22,869 nt of DNA from a virus: the IMG/VR virus record IMGVR_UViG_3300030117_003479, positions 1 through 22,869 of that record, one strand, 5' to 3'. The position numbers were made by a program, and so were the translations under genes. Under the pieces are notes generated by a model. It did no database searches. It was not told where the DNA came from and worked only from the letters and a program-made list of their open reading frames with translations. Shown piece by piece: positions 14,155 to 22,588 of this stretch (the stretch's first letter is position 1; each line of letters opens with the position of its first letter).

Positions 14155-15283
14155 CTAGTAGCTTTTCAAAGTCTGTCGTTGAAAACATTTCATCATCACC
14201 TACTGGCTCTGACTTCCTTGCTGACCTCGGTTCGACTCGTCGAGAATCTTTCTTATTTGTCTCCGAGATGTCAAGCTGTTTTTTCAACTTTCCAAGCTCC
14301 GCAGACTGCAATTGCAAAGTGACGTAAAGGTTTGATGCTAAGTTAGTTACGGGATGACGTTTGAAATTTGATGGAATTGCCTCGAAAAAACCCTCTTTAA
14401 TCTGGCCTATCGTAGCAGGTTTTCCAGTCGGCGTTTCAATAGATGTGTTCAACTTCTCTGGATCTCCTTCCCACTCAAAGTATTTCTTCTGCTCGTCTGC
14501 TAACATCGTATTAGCATTCTTGTAGATGTCACTGTAGTTCTGCTGAATATGTGCAGCCTGTTGGCCAAACTGATTCATAAAGTTCTTGGCTTCTTGTAGT
14601 GCAGATTCAATGTCTATCTCGGAAGACTGTGTAGGCTGGTAAGCCTGTTTACTTGCGACCATCTGACCGTTCTGGTCGTAGCCTTCTATGCCTTGCCAAG
14701 CTTCTCCATTACGTACGTTGATAAGTTGCTGTTTCCAATGATTAAACTCAGACTGAGCCTTAGAGTAGTTGGTAGCTGCTTCTCTGTATTCGTGCGAGAG
14801 AGTGTAGGCTTCGGGATGTTCGTGCATATTTTCTGGCATTTTAACTCCAGAATCTTGCTTATTGAGTTCCTCAAGCTGCGCCCTTGCCTCGGAAAGCTCC
14901 CGCTTATTCTTGGCGTACTTCTCAAAAGCCGCATTAGACATCTGCTTTAGCAACGGCCTCTCAGACTCATCAAAGTCATCGTAGTTACGTGGCTCTGCTT
15001 TTGTCTGCGCTGGCTCAACCGCTGCCTGTTCATCATCTAAAAGCTCACCCTCTGGTAAGGGTTCGGCTTCGTCATCGTCGGCTGGGACATCCTGTGTCTC
15101 ACCCTCGTCTTCTACAAGTTCCCCGTCAAAGATGTCGTCAAACAGGTCAAGCTGGTTCTCAGAAGATTCTACTTCTTCTGTTGTTTCAGTTGGTTCTGTT
15201 TCGAGTTCTTCGACCGGCGTTGATGTTCCTGCCCGTTGATCTTGGACTGTTACCTTCTGCTCGAATAATGTTTCCTCGCTCAT
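14150..15283 (-). CDS. Scaffolding-like protein
   Basis: This 377-residue protein has a very acidic N-terminal third (EELETEPTETTEEVESSENQ, then LDLFDDIFDGELVEDEGETQ and an Asp/Glu-rich run), a helical middle (DFDESERPLLKQMSNAAFEK, KRELSEARAQLEELNKQ, EYREAATNYSKAQSEFNHWK) and a basic C-terminus (NKKDSRRVEPRSARKSEP) just before a final FEKLLG. An acidic, helical, coiled protein with a basic C-terminal helix lying just before the capsid gene is the typical picture of a scaffolding protein that guides procapsid assembly and leaves later. Its start, ATG 15283, is 98 nt inside the previous gene and has no clear Shine-Dalgarno (CAGTATAATAA precedes it), so initiation depends on coupling or is weak. 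The acid-rich N-terminus may repel or mimic DNA. No protease motif is seen. Confidence 0.85.
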   Translation of the reverse strand: MSEETLFEQKVTVQDQRAGTSTPVEELETEPTETTEEVESSENQLDLFDDIFDGELVEDEGETQDVPADDDEAEPLPEGELLDDEQAAVEPAQTKAEPRNYDDFDESERPLLKQMSNAAFEKYAKNKRELSEARAQLEELNKQDSGVKMPENMHEHPEAYTLSHEYREAATNYSKAQSEFNHWKQQLINVRNGEAWQGIEGYDQNGQMVASKQAYQPTQSSEIDIESALQEAKNFMNQFGQQAAHIQQNYSDIYKNANTMLADEQKKYFEWEGDPEKLNTSIETPTGKPATIGQIKEGFFEAIPSNFKRHPVTNLASNLYVTLQLQSAELGKLKKQLDISETNKKDSRRVEPRSARKSEPVGDDEMFSTTDFEKLLG

Positions 15284-15500
15284 TTATTATACTGGTTATG
15301 TCGTCTACTGTTTTTAACTGTGCAGCCCTGTAACGTATTATAGAGTCTGGAGAGGCCGCGTCTACAGACTTAAATTTAATCTCGTTTAGTATTTGTTCTT
15401 TATATTCATCCAATCGCTCAATCAAAAGTTTCGTACATACAGAATCACGCCATTGCAAAAACGCTAACTCAGCTTGCTGTTGGTTGTGGCTGCTGTCCAT
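15186..15500 (-). CDS. Small protein of unknown role overlapping portal and scaffold
   Basis: This 104-residue protein (MDSSHNQQQAELAFLQWRDS, then VCTKLLIERLDEYKEQILNE, IKFKSVDAASPDSIIRYRAA, QLKTVDDITSIINERG) starts 32 nt inside the portal 3' end and runs 98 nt into the scaffold gene in another frame. The first 85 residues look like a real helical protein; the C-terminal 29 residues, coded by the overlap, are basic and Arg/Asn-rich (AEGNSPRSTGRNINAGRRTR), the opposite of the acidic scaffold N-terminus read from the same DNA. No named family is recognised. Its place between portal and scaffold suggests a role in procapsid or portal assembly. A shorter form ending before the overlap is not possible, because the frame is open to 15186. 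Confidence 0.75.
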   Translation of the reverse strand: MDSSHNQQQAELAFLQWRDSVCTKLLIERLDEYKEQILNEIKFKSVDAASPDSIIRYRAAQLKTVDDITSIINERGNIIRAEGNSPRSTGRNINAGRRTRNRTN

Positions 15501-17154
15501 TTGGATTTAGTACCTGCTGTACCTGTTGCATTATCTGTTGCAGTTGCTGCTGATAAGGTTGTGCCTCCTCACTTAACTGCCCGGTTTCTGGATCAGTAAT
15601 TAAAGACTGAACAATTGTTTGAAGCTGCATGAGTAGCTGTGTCTTGGCGTTGTCATCTTGGATAGCTTGAACGTAGGCTTGACCATCTTCAGGAAACAAC
15701 ATTGAGACGAAGCGTTTAAGAAAGAGGGAAGCCGCGCCTGTTTGTTGAACGACAGGCCATGCTTGCATCATCTTGTTTATCTTTTCCTGACGCTCTATTA
15801 CGTCTGCGTCCCCTGCCGGTCTTATTGAGTATTCGTGGTCTGTGAAAAAATTTGGAGGTATTGAAGCCTGTATAAGTCCTTCTATTGTTCTTAACCTGTA
15901 TATGTTCCAACATTGCGTGTAAACTTTTTTAAGTGCTATGCTAAAGAGCGCAACTTGTGAAGCTGAAAGTGCTTGGGCTTCTGACGTTGCAGCTTGTACT
16001 TCTGTGGCTGTCTTTCGACTATCTTTACGGTTCATGGCCGCAAAGTTTACCTGAGAAGTCTCCTGCATATTCTGACCCAGTATCGTTTGGATTGCGCCCA
16101 TGATAGATGAGTCAGGTGGACTAAGCTGAAATTGTTTTATGTTAGAATCAATAAGAGCGTTTGGAGTAAAGAACACGCTAGTTTGTACATTGGTGTTGTT
16201 TGGATCGTTGTTGTCCTTGGCGAAGTACAATCCAGAGGCTCTACGGTGCGCCGTAACAAACGACGATAAGAGTGATGTTGCCGATTCTTGTGCATACTCA
16301 TCAAGTTCTGCTCGCCCTTTCATCAGCGAGATGGTCGTGTCCTCGTTAATGTTGTACGGGAATAAGACGTAAGGATACTGCGTTTCAAATAGTTCTTCAC
16401 CTTGTTGACGTTTACCAAGGAACAAAGGGCGAGGCTTACGTACCCAATCATTACAACGATCTATACAAGCCCACCCAACATAAACTACGTTGTTCTTTTT
16501 GAACAAAACCTTCTGAACTTCCATCAAGGAGTAGTTCTCAGCCAGCTCCTTAAAATCCAAATTGTTAACCTGCTCTTTGTTAAAGTCGTCGGTTTCAGCC
16601 ATACGCTTTAACTGAAGGTCTGTGAAGTAGTGCCTGTGAACAATCATTTCACAAGCTTGTATGTCCCGCGCATCTTCAGGCAAACCAAGATCTTCAAAGT
16701 TAACATCGTTAACAGCAAAGTGACCAGGTTTTGTTACGTCGAAAGAAACTTCTGCTACACCGTAGCCGTGTAGCTGCATGGAATCTATGATACGGAATAT
16801 GGATGTTTGCCAGCCCGTGTATCTTGCTTTGTCTGTAAAGTCTTCCTCAAGTACAGTTGAGTCAAACGTAACATCGTTGAGACTTTTGAAGATAGCCACA
16901 CGCCTTGAAGAACTTATATAAGACACGTAACGAGCCTGTTCGCGTCGTATGTTCATATCCACAAGGTGCAACGGTATGTACAACTCATCTGGAGCTAAAT
17001 GGCCACTACGCTGCTCTGCGTCTATGTCTATTGTAGGATGACGCAGGAGTCTGTGTTCGTCCGCTTTTGTAGCTTGTGTTTGAAGATGGCTGTTTAGGCG
17101 ATGTATTTCTTTCGCCGCATCATCATACTTTATGTAGTCATAATCAGTCTTCAT
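15469..17154 (-). CDS. Portal protein
   Basis: This 561-residue protein follows TerL with a 4-nt overlap and is the right length for a podoviral portal. It begins with a hydrophilic N-terminus (MKTDYDYIKYDDAAKEIHRL), has the aromatic/basic segments REQARYVSYISSSRRVAIFK and IIDSMQLHGYGVAEVSFDVT of a portal wing, the portal-like helical part RKTATEVQAATSEAQALSAS, and a final Gln-rich tail (QQQLQQIMQQVQQVLNPNGQ). Portals form a 12-mer ring at one head vertex through which DNA enters and to which the adaptor binds. The family is clear from context, length and the 'TATEV' helix preceding the crown; I cannot place each domain exactly. The Gln-rich C-terminus is unusual and may be a flexible barrel. 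Confidence is high. Confidence 0.85.
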   Translation of the reverse strand: MKTDYDYIKYDDAAKEIHRLNSHLQTQATKADEHRLLRHPTIDIDAEQRSGHLAPDELYIPLHLVDMNIRREQARYVSYISSSRRVAIFKSLNDVTFDSTVLEEDFTDKARYTGWQTSIFRIIDSMQLHGYGVAEVSFDVTKPGHFAVNDVNFEDLGLPEDARDIQACEMIVHRHYFTDLQLKRMAETDDFNKEQVNNLDFKELAENYSLMEVQKVLFKKNNVVYVGWACIDRCNDWVRKPRPLFLGKRQQGEELFETQYPYVLFPYNINEDTTISLMKGRAELDEYAQESATSLLSSFVTAHRRASGLYFAKDNNDPNNTNVQTSVFFTPNALIDSNIKQFQLSPPDSSIMGAIQTILGQNMQETSQVNFAAMNRKDSRKTATEVQAATSEAQALSASQVALFSIALKKVYTQCWNIYRLRTIEGLIQASIPPNFFTDHEYSIRPAGDADVIERQEKINKMMQAWPVVQQTGAASLFLKRFVSMLFPEDGQAYVQAIQDDNAKTQLLMQLQTIVQSLITDPETGQLSEEAQPYQQQLQQIMQQVQQVLNPNGQQPQPTAS

Positions 17155-18680
17155 TCTTGTAATGCCCTAATCTCTTCGAGTAAAAATTCTTGAGCGACAG
17201 GATCACGCTTAGGCAATAAATGCTTAATACGATTGTTATGCTTAGCTTGCTTTAAGGTAAAAACCTTACGCTCAGTCTTCGGTTCGCACTTGTTAAGTTT
17301 GTACTTGACACGCTTACCTCTGGTTTTTGTAGGGTAGTAGTCACAGAAAGCAAGCACAAAAGCATCGGCTTGGTCAGGAGACTTACGCCCTTTCGACTTC
17401 GCTACCTTCTTACTCTCTAGCTGTAGCTTGTTTTGAGGCGTTACCATGTAGTATCGAGAGGCAAGCTGTTTACGTAATGTACTGTACTTGGGTATGATTA
17501 TCTCCTTGTTTTCAATAAGTTTAGCTACGTTAAACCACGTTTCTGCGCCGCGATTTAAGTAGGCTAACTCATTACGAGGTTTTGCTTGGTTAAGAACGTA
17601 CTTGACAGGCCAGTTGTTTGCTTTTAATGTATCAAGTATTGGCTTACCTAGACCACCAGCATCTCCGTATATTATGGCATCTTGGTTATCTAGATTGTAT
17701 TTGTAGAAAAGTTTTTCAAGATGCTCAATCAAAACAACCGTATCCGTAAACTTAAATGACTCAAGCGCAATAAGTTGATTACCGTTACGTACCGCAAGAA
17801 CCTGTTCGTCACCACCTGCTGAAAGGTCAAGACCTGCTGTGTTCTGCTCGGCTGCCTTGTGATCTATCTCAACCTCATCGAGTTCCACAAGCTGTTGAAA
17901 GTTTATCACTACCTGTTCTTCTAAGCCACCAAAGTCAGCTAGAATCATTGAACGGTAGAGGGTGGAGTTTTCTCCGTAAGCGTTCTTTACGTCATCTATG
18001 TAGTCTTGACTAAGATGCGGACAATCAAAAGCCGTTACGTGATACTGTTTCCATACGTTACCCACACAAGCGTTGTAGAAGTGACCGTCAGGTATTCCTG
18101 GCGAACTGACATCGACACGTTTAGTAAAGCCAGTACAGCGAGCTAAAGCTGTAAAGATGTCGTCAGTAATAGACTTAGCTTCTGAAACGAAAATTCCAAA
18201 CTGACCATTAGCCACCGCTGGATGCCAGCCCTCAGCTCTACCGGGTTCATCTGTTGCAAACAACTCTATCGTGGAGCCATTCAACAAGTTAGTGTAATGT
18301 CTGTAGTTTATTTTCCATATCTGCTTCTCAAACAATCTATTTATTCCATTGAGTAATTGCTGTATATACCTGTCTGTCTGGCGATCCAACTGATTACCAG
18401 ATGCAGAAGTTATGATGCAAAGCGAGTCATCATAGACTGTACCTAACCATACGGCGCAAGGGGCTATTATATATTTGTCCTTACCCGAACCGTTAGCTGC
18501 ACGAACAACTGAACGAAACGGGTCTTGGTCAGTAGATGGCTTGGCAAAGTCAGTCATTATCTGAGCTTGCCACTTGTGTAGTTTCATCTGACCGTTAAGA
18601 ATCTCGTCATCTACGAATGTGACGAGTTCTAGGGGCGAGTTAAACTTTAGGCTACGTTCTTGTTTAGTAGCTATCGACAT
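17151..18680 (-). CDS. Terminase large subunit (ATPase and nuclease)
   Basis: This 509-residue protein packages phage DNA: an N-terminal ATPase drives translocation and a C-terminal RNase-H-like nuclease cuts concatemers. Visible motifs are a Walker A with N63-G-S-G-K67-D-K69, a Walker B with hydrophobic FGIFV161-165 and Glu167, and candidate nuclease acids in GLDLSAGGD (Asp285), IIYGDAGG (Asp340) and SPDQADAF (Asp436/Asp439). The start ATG 18680 overlaps the TerS end by 17 nt, and the stop overlaps the portal start by 4 nt. The residue after the Walker A lysine is Asp rather than Ser/Thr, which departs from the usual GK(S/T). The C-terminus is very basic (TKTRGKRVKYKLNK) and could bind DNA or the portal. 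TerL is sure; the type of end produced is not. Confidence 0.92.
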   Translation of the reverse strand: MSIATKQERSLKFNSPLELVTFVDDEILNGQMKLHKWQAQIMTDFAKPSTDQDPFRSVVRAANGSGKDKYIIAPCAVWLGTVYDDSLCIITSASGNQLDRQTDRYIQQLLNGINRLFEKQIWKINYRHYTNLLNGSTIELFATDEPGRAEGWHPAVANGQFGIFVSEAKSITDDIFTALARCTGFTKRVDVSSPGIPDGHFYNACVGNVWKQYHVTAFDCPHLSQDYIDDVKNAYGENSTLYRSMILADFGGLEEQVVINFQQLVELDEVEIDHKAAEQNTAGLDLSAGGDEQVLAVRNGNQLIALESFKFTDTVVLIEHLEKLFYKYNLDNQDAIIYGDAGGLGKPILDTLKANNWPVKYVLNQAKPRNELAYLNRGAETWFNVAKLIENKEIIIPKYSTLRKQLASRYYMVTPQNKLQLESKKVAKSKGRKSPDQADAFVLAFCDYYPTKTRGKRVKYKLNKCEPKTERKVFTLKQAKHNNRIKHLLPKRDPVAQEFLLEEIRALQE

Positions 18681-19095
18681 CTACGAAATTTTCTTCTACA
18701 CGTTTTTGAGCAGTTTCCAGTCGGAGGTTAATGTCGTTTATGTTGAACGAGATTCCCTTGGTGTTCTTATCGCTCTTTTGATCTCCGAGCCACTTGAAGA
18801 TGTCTTTCTTGACAGCTTCGTTTTCTCCGTACTCCAATAACTCACGGGCAGTTTGGAAAGCCAAGGGTAATAATTTGTCTACCTCTTCATTGAAGTTAAA
18901 CTCTGGTTCTTCAGCGTTGTAGTCTAGGTCTTCCTCGTTTTTTGATGTAGCTTTTTCAAGCTGGTACTTAAAGAGGTTGTCAAAGGTTACTTTGAACGCT
19001 GTGTGTTCTTTACTCTGACCAAGTAACTCTCCAATTTTTGACGGGCTAAGTCCTTGCCTTGCGAGGGCAATAGCCTGTAAATCTTGGTTTTTCAT
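18664..19095 (-). CDS. Terminase small subunit-like protein
   Basis: This 143-residue protein lies just before TerL, overlapping it by 17 nt. It starts MKNQDLQAIALARQGLSPSK with IGELLGQSKEHT, which reads as a helix-turn-helix (about residues 7-30) of the type used by small terminases to recognise the packaging site. An acidic middle (NEEDLDYNAEEPEFNFNEEV) and a helical part (LLPLAFQTARELLEYGENEA) follow, and the C-terminus is charged. Small terminases form rings that bind DNA and start packaging with TerL. Assignment is by position, size and HTH; sequence similarity between families is low. The start has no strong Shine-Dalgarno and lies 7 nt after the stop of the proline-rich gene. Confidence 0.75.
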   Translation of the reverse strand: MKNQDLQAIALARQGLSPSKIGELLGQSKEHTAFKVTFDNLFKYQLEKATSKNEEDLDYNAEEPEFNFNEEVDKLLPLAFQTARELLEYGENEAVKKDIFKWLGDQKSDKNTKGISFNINDINLRLETAQKRVEENFVDVDSY

Positions 19096-19102
19096 TTAGT
19101 AA

Positions 19103-22100
19103 TTAGCTTTGTGCGGCTTCTCGCTGTTGCCTAGCAAGTTCTAGTAGAAACTCTCTGAAGTCTTCGCTCCCTGTCCAATCAATTCCATCTGTACCTGCAA
19201 TTATATCCAGCATACCAGCGTTTAAGCCTAAGTCTGCTATAACTTGTTTAGCGTCGGCCATTCGTTGCGACGTTATCGTGCTGTCAAAAGACATAGCGTT
19301 GTTGTGGAACTTAACCTTTACACCGTTTTCCAGTAGTGTTTTGGTTATCCTGTATCTCATATCGCCTACTTCATCGTCTTCGTTTTTGCTGCGGTAGAGT
19401 AGTTTTCTGGATACTTCCATCGGGTCTTCTTTCAAATCCTTAGATGTGAAGTTTAGCTTACCTGTTATTTTTTGGCCGATTTCAGAAAACATCGAACCAA
19501 CTGCTTTTGCACCTTGGCCAAGTAAGTGGAAAGCTCCGTTGAGTACGTCTTGTATTGGGTTTCCTGAGTAGTCTGCGTTAGCCTCGAACATACCTTGAGC
19601 TGCGTTTTTAATGTCGCTAAGGAGTGCGTTAGCTGTCATTCCGATGGCTGCTGGCGGGTTTGTGAGTAGGGCAAAAATTCCCATAGGTTGAAGGTCTCCG
19701 TATTCTTGGGTTTCTGTTAAATTGTTCCACTTTCTACCCCAAGCTTCGTCCTTACTTGTTTCCCATGTTTGACCAAGTTCTTTTCTCAGTTTGTTTAGGT
19801 TTTTCGCAAATTCTTTTAGTTGGTCTTTTGTGCCTTTCAGGCCAGATGCTTGTAAGGATTCCTCGCTAATCGTCTTACTTGGGTCTCCGGCAAGGTCAAA
19901 TATGTTGTTAATCATACCACCTAGCTCGTTGAACCCATCTAAAGCTTTGTTGCCGTAGCCTACGATTTTACCCGTCTCGTCTTTCTTCTCGTAATTAAGA
20001 TTACTAAACCCAATGTCCGGTCTTAACGATTGGTTTCCATCTACCCAGTTATCAAAGTCTTCGACCGTTCTGAAAGTAACTGTCTTGCCATTGTTAATAC
20101 CATTAGGATGCAGACTGTCAAGCACAGGAGTTACGCTTCCTTCTGATACATCCATAATTTCCTGCATTGTAAAACCGTTCCGCGAACCGCCGGGAACTCC
20201 TTCTGATATTGTTGTTGTTTCTGTTGTTCCGGTTGTTCCTGTATTGCCGCCCATTACGCTGCCGGGGGTTCCTGTAGGGAGTGGTGCATTTTGCTTGAAG
20301 TCGTAACCTGCGCGATTCGACCACCATGAGAGTGGCTGTTGTGTTATTTCTCCAGTCTCTCTGTTTACCTGTGGGCCAGATGTGTAAGGTGTTTGAGATA
20401 TTATAGGCTGTCCTTGAGATGCGCCAGACGTAGACCAGCGCGTTTCTGCATAACCCTGCGGGCCTGTGTATAACCAGCCACGACCCGGTGCTGGTTCTTG
20501 AGCCTGAACTTGCTGGTTCCTATCCGGTGTTACCTGCTGTTCTGGCAAGTCTGGTACAGCTAAGTTTGGATTCTGTGCAAATGTTTCTGTTGTTTCTGTT
20601 TTAGGCTGTAAGCGATCAAGGGTTGCAGGTGGCGAGTCTGGAGTTTCTGTTACTATCTGTGCATCAGTTATCTCACCGGTAAATGGTTGTTCTTGTACTT
20701 GGGTTATATCTGGCCCTGCGTTTACATCTATTCCCTCTGGTATAACAACTGTGTCTTCCGTTAAGGTCGTTGATGGGTCAATAGTTTTAGCTAAGATTTC
20801 TGGATTAGCCTGTACTATTGCGGGATCTAGAGGGGGTTTGCCGGGTTCTGTTACAGGGCCGCGTACGTAGCCGTGAGGGCCAGAAGCGTGTCCCGGTACG
20901 TTTTTAACCATGTCACCCTCTTGGTCTTTGAAGATCATTGGGTTAGAGCCGGGAGGTGGAAAGTTTATCTCGCCAGCGTCCATAGTTTCTGGTTCTACCG
21001 GAATAGGCACGGGGTCTAACTGTACAGGCTCCTGTACAGGAATCGAATCTTCTGCTACGGTTATTGGCTGTTCTGTTACGGTGGGGGCTGGTTGTTGCTT
21101 AGGGTCTATTGGGGGTAAGGCTACTTCGTACGGGTTTATTTCTGGCTGTAACTGAGTGGTTATTTCCGGTGCAGTTTGTATTGGTGGCTGTGCTAGAGGG
21201 TTTTGTGCAATAACAGGGGCAGTTTGTATCGGCGGTGCTTGGTCTATGATATCTTGTACTTGCTGTGCCTGTGGGCTTTCTGCCCATTGGGGTACGTCAG
21301 ACTCAGGCACAACTATGCTTTTAGGTTCTGTGGTGGTTACATCTGGTACTATGTCGTCTAGGATTGTTGTTACTTCGTCAGGGACTATTGGTTGTTCTGT
21401 CGCAGGGGCAGGTTGCTGTATTTGTATGGGTTCTGCGGTGGCTGTTTCTGTGAGAGTTGGTGGAGAGAAAGTTTCTTGAGCGACAACCGGAGGACTTATT
21501 GGGGATAGTGTCGGGGGTAACTCTGGTGTTATTGTTCCTACGGGGTCTGCTTGGGGTCTAATTATTTGGGTTCCTATTGGCCCTTGGTCTATCGGCAGAG
21601 GCATGGGAGCCTCGATGTAGACGGGTTGAGGCTGTTGTATGTCAACTGGTTCTGCTGTTGTATCTACACCTACGTTGGGGCCGGGTACAGGTAAAGGTTG
21701 TTCAGGTGTGACTAAGTTTGGTTGTACCGGCGAAATTGGCGGTAGTAAGTTAGGTTTTTGTGGTACAGTTAGGTTTGGTTGTACGGGAGAAACCGGAGGT
21801 AGTAAATTAGGCTGTTGCGGTGTAACTAGGTTTGGTTGTATGGGGGAAGTTGGTGGTGTAGTTCTTGGGTCAGGCAAAGCTATGTCGCCTTCTCCAGTTT
21901 CTCGCCGAAATCTTGGGTCTACGGTGGGGGGTTGATTTTCTGGCATCCATACTCTGTCTGGAGATGGGCCGTAGTTTTCTGGCCTTGGAGCTGGAGTACC
22001 CATACGCCTCCTTGGCATAGGCTCTGCTATGATAGCATTGGGCGCAGGAGCAGGAGTAGGAACAGGTTTTACAGCACCGGGAGGCGGAAATATAGGCTGC

Positions 22101-22255
22101 GAAGTCGGAGGTTGGTAGTAGTCGTTGTATACTGTAGGCCCGGTGTCTATTCCGGTAGCAGGAGCTATCGGGGGTACAAACTGCGGAGATACCCGCCTTA
22201 CAGGTCTAATCGCCTGTTGCTGGTTAACTTGTGGTTTCGCTATTGTCCTTGCCAT
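19103..22255 (-). CDS. Large proline-rich protein with helical C-terminus, putative virion/internal protein
   Basis: This 1050-residue protein starts at ATG 22255 behind a good AAGGAAA ribosome site. Roughly residues 20-640 are very rich in Pro, Gln, Thr and Val and probably disordered, with 19-residue tandem repeats at 137-193 and further P-Q-T-E blocks. From about 700 onwards it is ordinary: VTFRTVEDFDNWVDGNQSLR, a helical region (GTKDQLKEFAKNLNKLRKEL), a hydrophobic part (PMGIFALLTNPPAAIGMTAN) and an acidic/helical C-terminus ending in FLLELARQQREAAQS. No enzyme motif, signal peptide or named domain is recognised. Large proteins with a disordered N-terminus and amphipathic C-terminal helices are often packed inside short-tailed virions and ejected with DNA. 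The position before TerS is unusual for such a role. Coding is certain; role is speculation. Confidence 0.8.
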   Translation of the reverse strand: MARTIAKPQVNQQQAIRPVRRVSPQFVPPIAPATGIDTGPTVYNDYYQPPTSQPIFPPPGAVKPVPTPAPAPNAIIAEPMPRRRMGTPAPRPENYGPSPDRVWMPENQPPTVDPRFRRETGEGDIALPDPRTTPPTSPIQPNLVTPQQPNLLPPVSPVQPNLTVPQKPNLLPPISPVQPNLVTPEQPLPVPGPNVGVDTTAEPVDIQQPQPVYIEAPMPLPIDQGPIGTQIIRPQADPVGTITPELPPTLSPISPPVVAQETFSPPTLTETATAEPIQIQQPAPATEQPIVPDEVTTILDDIVPDVTTTEPKSIVVPESDVPQWAESPQAQQVQDIIDQAPPIQTAPVIAQNPLAQPPIQTAPEITTQLQPEINPYEVALPPIDPKQQPAPTVTEQPITVAEDSIPVQEPVQLDPVPIPVEPETMDAGEINFPPPGSNPMIFKDQEGDMVKNVPGHASGPHGYVRGPVTEPGKPPLDPAIVQANPEILAKTIDPSTTLTEDTVVIPEGIDVNAGPDITQVQEQPFTGEITDAQIVTETPDSPPATLDRLQPKTETTETFAQNPNLAVPDLPEQQVTPDRNQQVQAQEPAPGRGWLYTGPQGYAETRWSTSGASQGQPIISQTPYTSGPQVNRETGEITQQPLSWWSNRAGYDFKQNAPLPTGTPGSVMGGNTGTTGTTETTTISEGVPGGSRNGFTMQEIMDVSEGSVTPVLDSLHPNGINNGKTVTFRTVEDFDNWVDGNQSLRPDIGFSNLNYEKKDETGKIVGYGNKALDGFNELGGMINNIFDLAGDPSKTISEESLQASGLKGTKDQLKEFAKNLNKLRKELGQTWETSKDEAWGRKWNNLTETQEYGDLQPMGIFALLTNPPAAIGMTANALLSDIKNAAQGMFEANADYSGNPIQDVLNGAFHLLGQGAKAVGSMFSEIGQKITGKLNFTSKDLKEDPMEVSRKLLYRSKNEDDEVGDMRYRITKTLLENGVKVKFHNNAMSFDSTITSQRMADAKQVIADLGLNAGMLDIIAGTDGIDWTGSEDFREFLLELARQQREAAQS
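21677..21847 (-). repeat. 57-bp tandem repeats in the proline-rich gene
   Basis: About three copies of a 19-residue unit: SPIQPNLVTPQQPNLLPPV, SPVQPNLTVPQKPNLLPPI, SPVQPNLVTPEQPLPV. The DNA word aggtttggttgta recurs at 21771 and 21828, and with one change at 21714, exactly 57 bp apart. Confidence 0.8.
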
Positions 22256-22541
22256 TCCAAGTTTCCTTTTCTTTCTTCAGGTAGTGTTTGATTAGTGCGG
22301 TGCTAAGGCAAATTTCTTTGGCTCTCTTCGAGAACCCCTCGAACTTGATTTTACTGCTGGTATCCATAACCAATTCGCCTATAGCAACTTTGATGCCATC
22401 CAACCTAACAGTTAAAGCACCTTGGTAACTGTTAACTAACTCGTATTTTTTGTCATTTTCCCAGAGAGGGTGATAGTTCTGGAGTCGCTTTGCTTCTGGC
22501 CCCCTCCCCTCTGGACTACGTACACCAGGACAACATTTTTC
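22224..22541 (-). CDS. Small first gene of the operon, start unresolved (frameshift or missing base)
   Basis: A frame is open between a stop at 22544-22542 and a TAA at 22226-22224 and reads like protein: PEAKRLQNYHPLWENDKKYE, LVNSYQGALTVRLDGIKVAI, GELVMDTSSKIKFEGFSKRA, KEICLSTALIKHYLKKEKET. No ATG, GTG, TTG or CTG exists in it until TTG 22403 and ATG 22367, which are too far inside. In the next frame an ATG at 22456 reads M-T-K-N and then meets stop after six codons; it crosses A AAA AAT (22451-22445), a classical -1 slippery heptamer, which would rejoin the long frame and give 77 residues. One extra A in that run would give an unbroken 78-residue frame. The end overlaps the next gene by 32 nt, supporting a real gene. 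No family recognised. Confidence 0.55.
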   Translation of the reverse strand, partial: EKCCPGVRSPEGRGPEAKRLQNYHPLWENDKKYELVNSYQGALTVRLDGIKVAIGELVMDTSSKIKFEGFSKRAKEICLSTALIKHYLKKEKETWNGKDNSETTS

Positions 22542-22588
22542 CTAGACTATAATCATAAATTACGTAGAGCAGGAAAAACTGTCAGATG

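Noticed and set aside
15286-15291. TATAAT just before the scaffold ATG as a promoter
   Set aside because: Only 2 bp separate it from the ATG, and no -35-like hexamer is found at 16-18 bp; chance in an A+T-rich leader is more likely.
20013-22291. Plus-strand frames over the proline-rich gene (e.g. 21836-22291, 151 codons)
   Set aside because: They are complements of Pro/Gln/Thr-rich coding sequence (Gly/Trp/Arg/Cys-rich), without a matching ribosome site or neighbours.
22545-22565. Leftward promoter for the late operon (CTGACA with a TAATTT or TATAGT -10)
   Set aside because: Spacing and -10 matches are poor for each combination, so no promoter is called.
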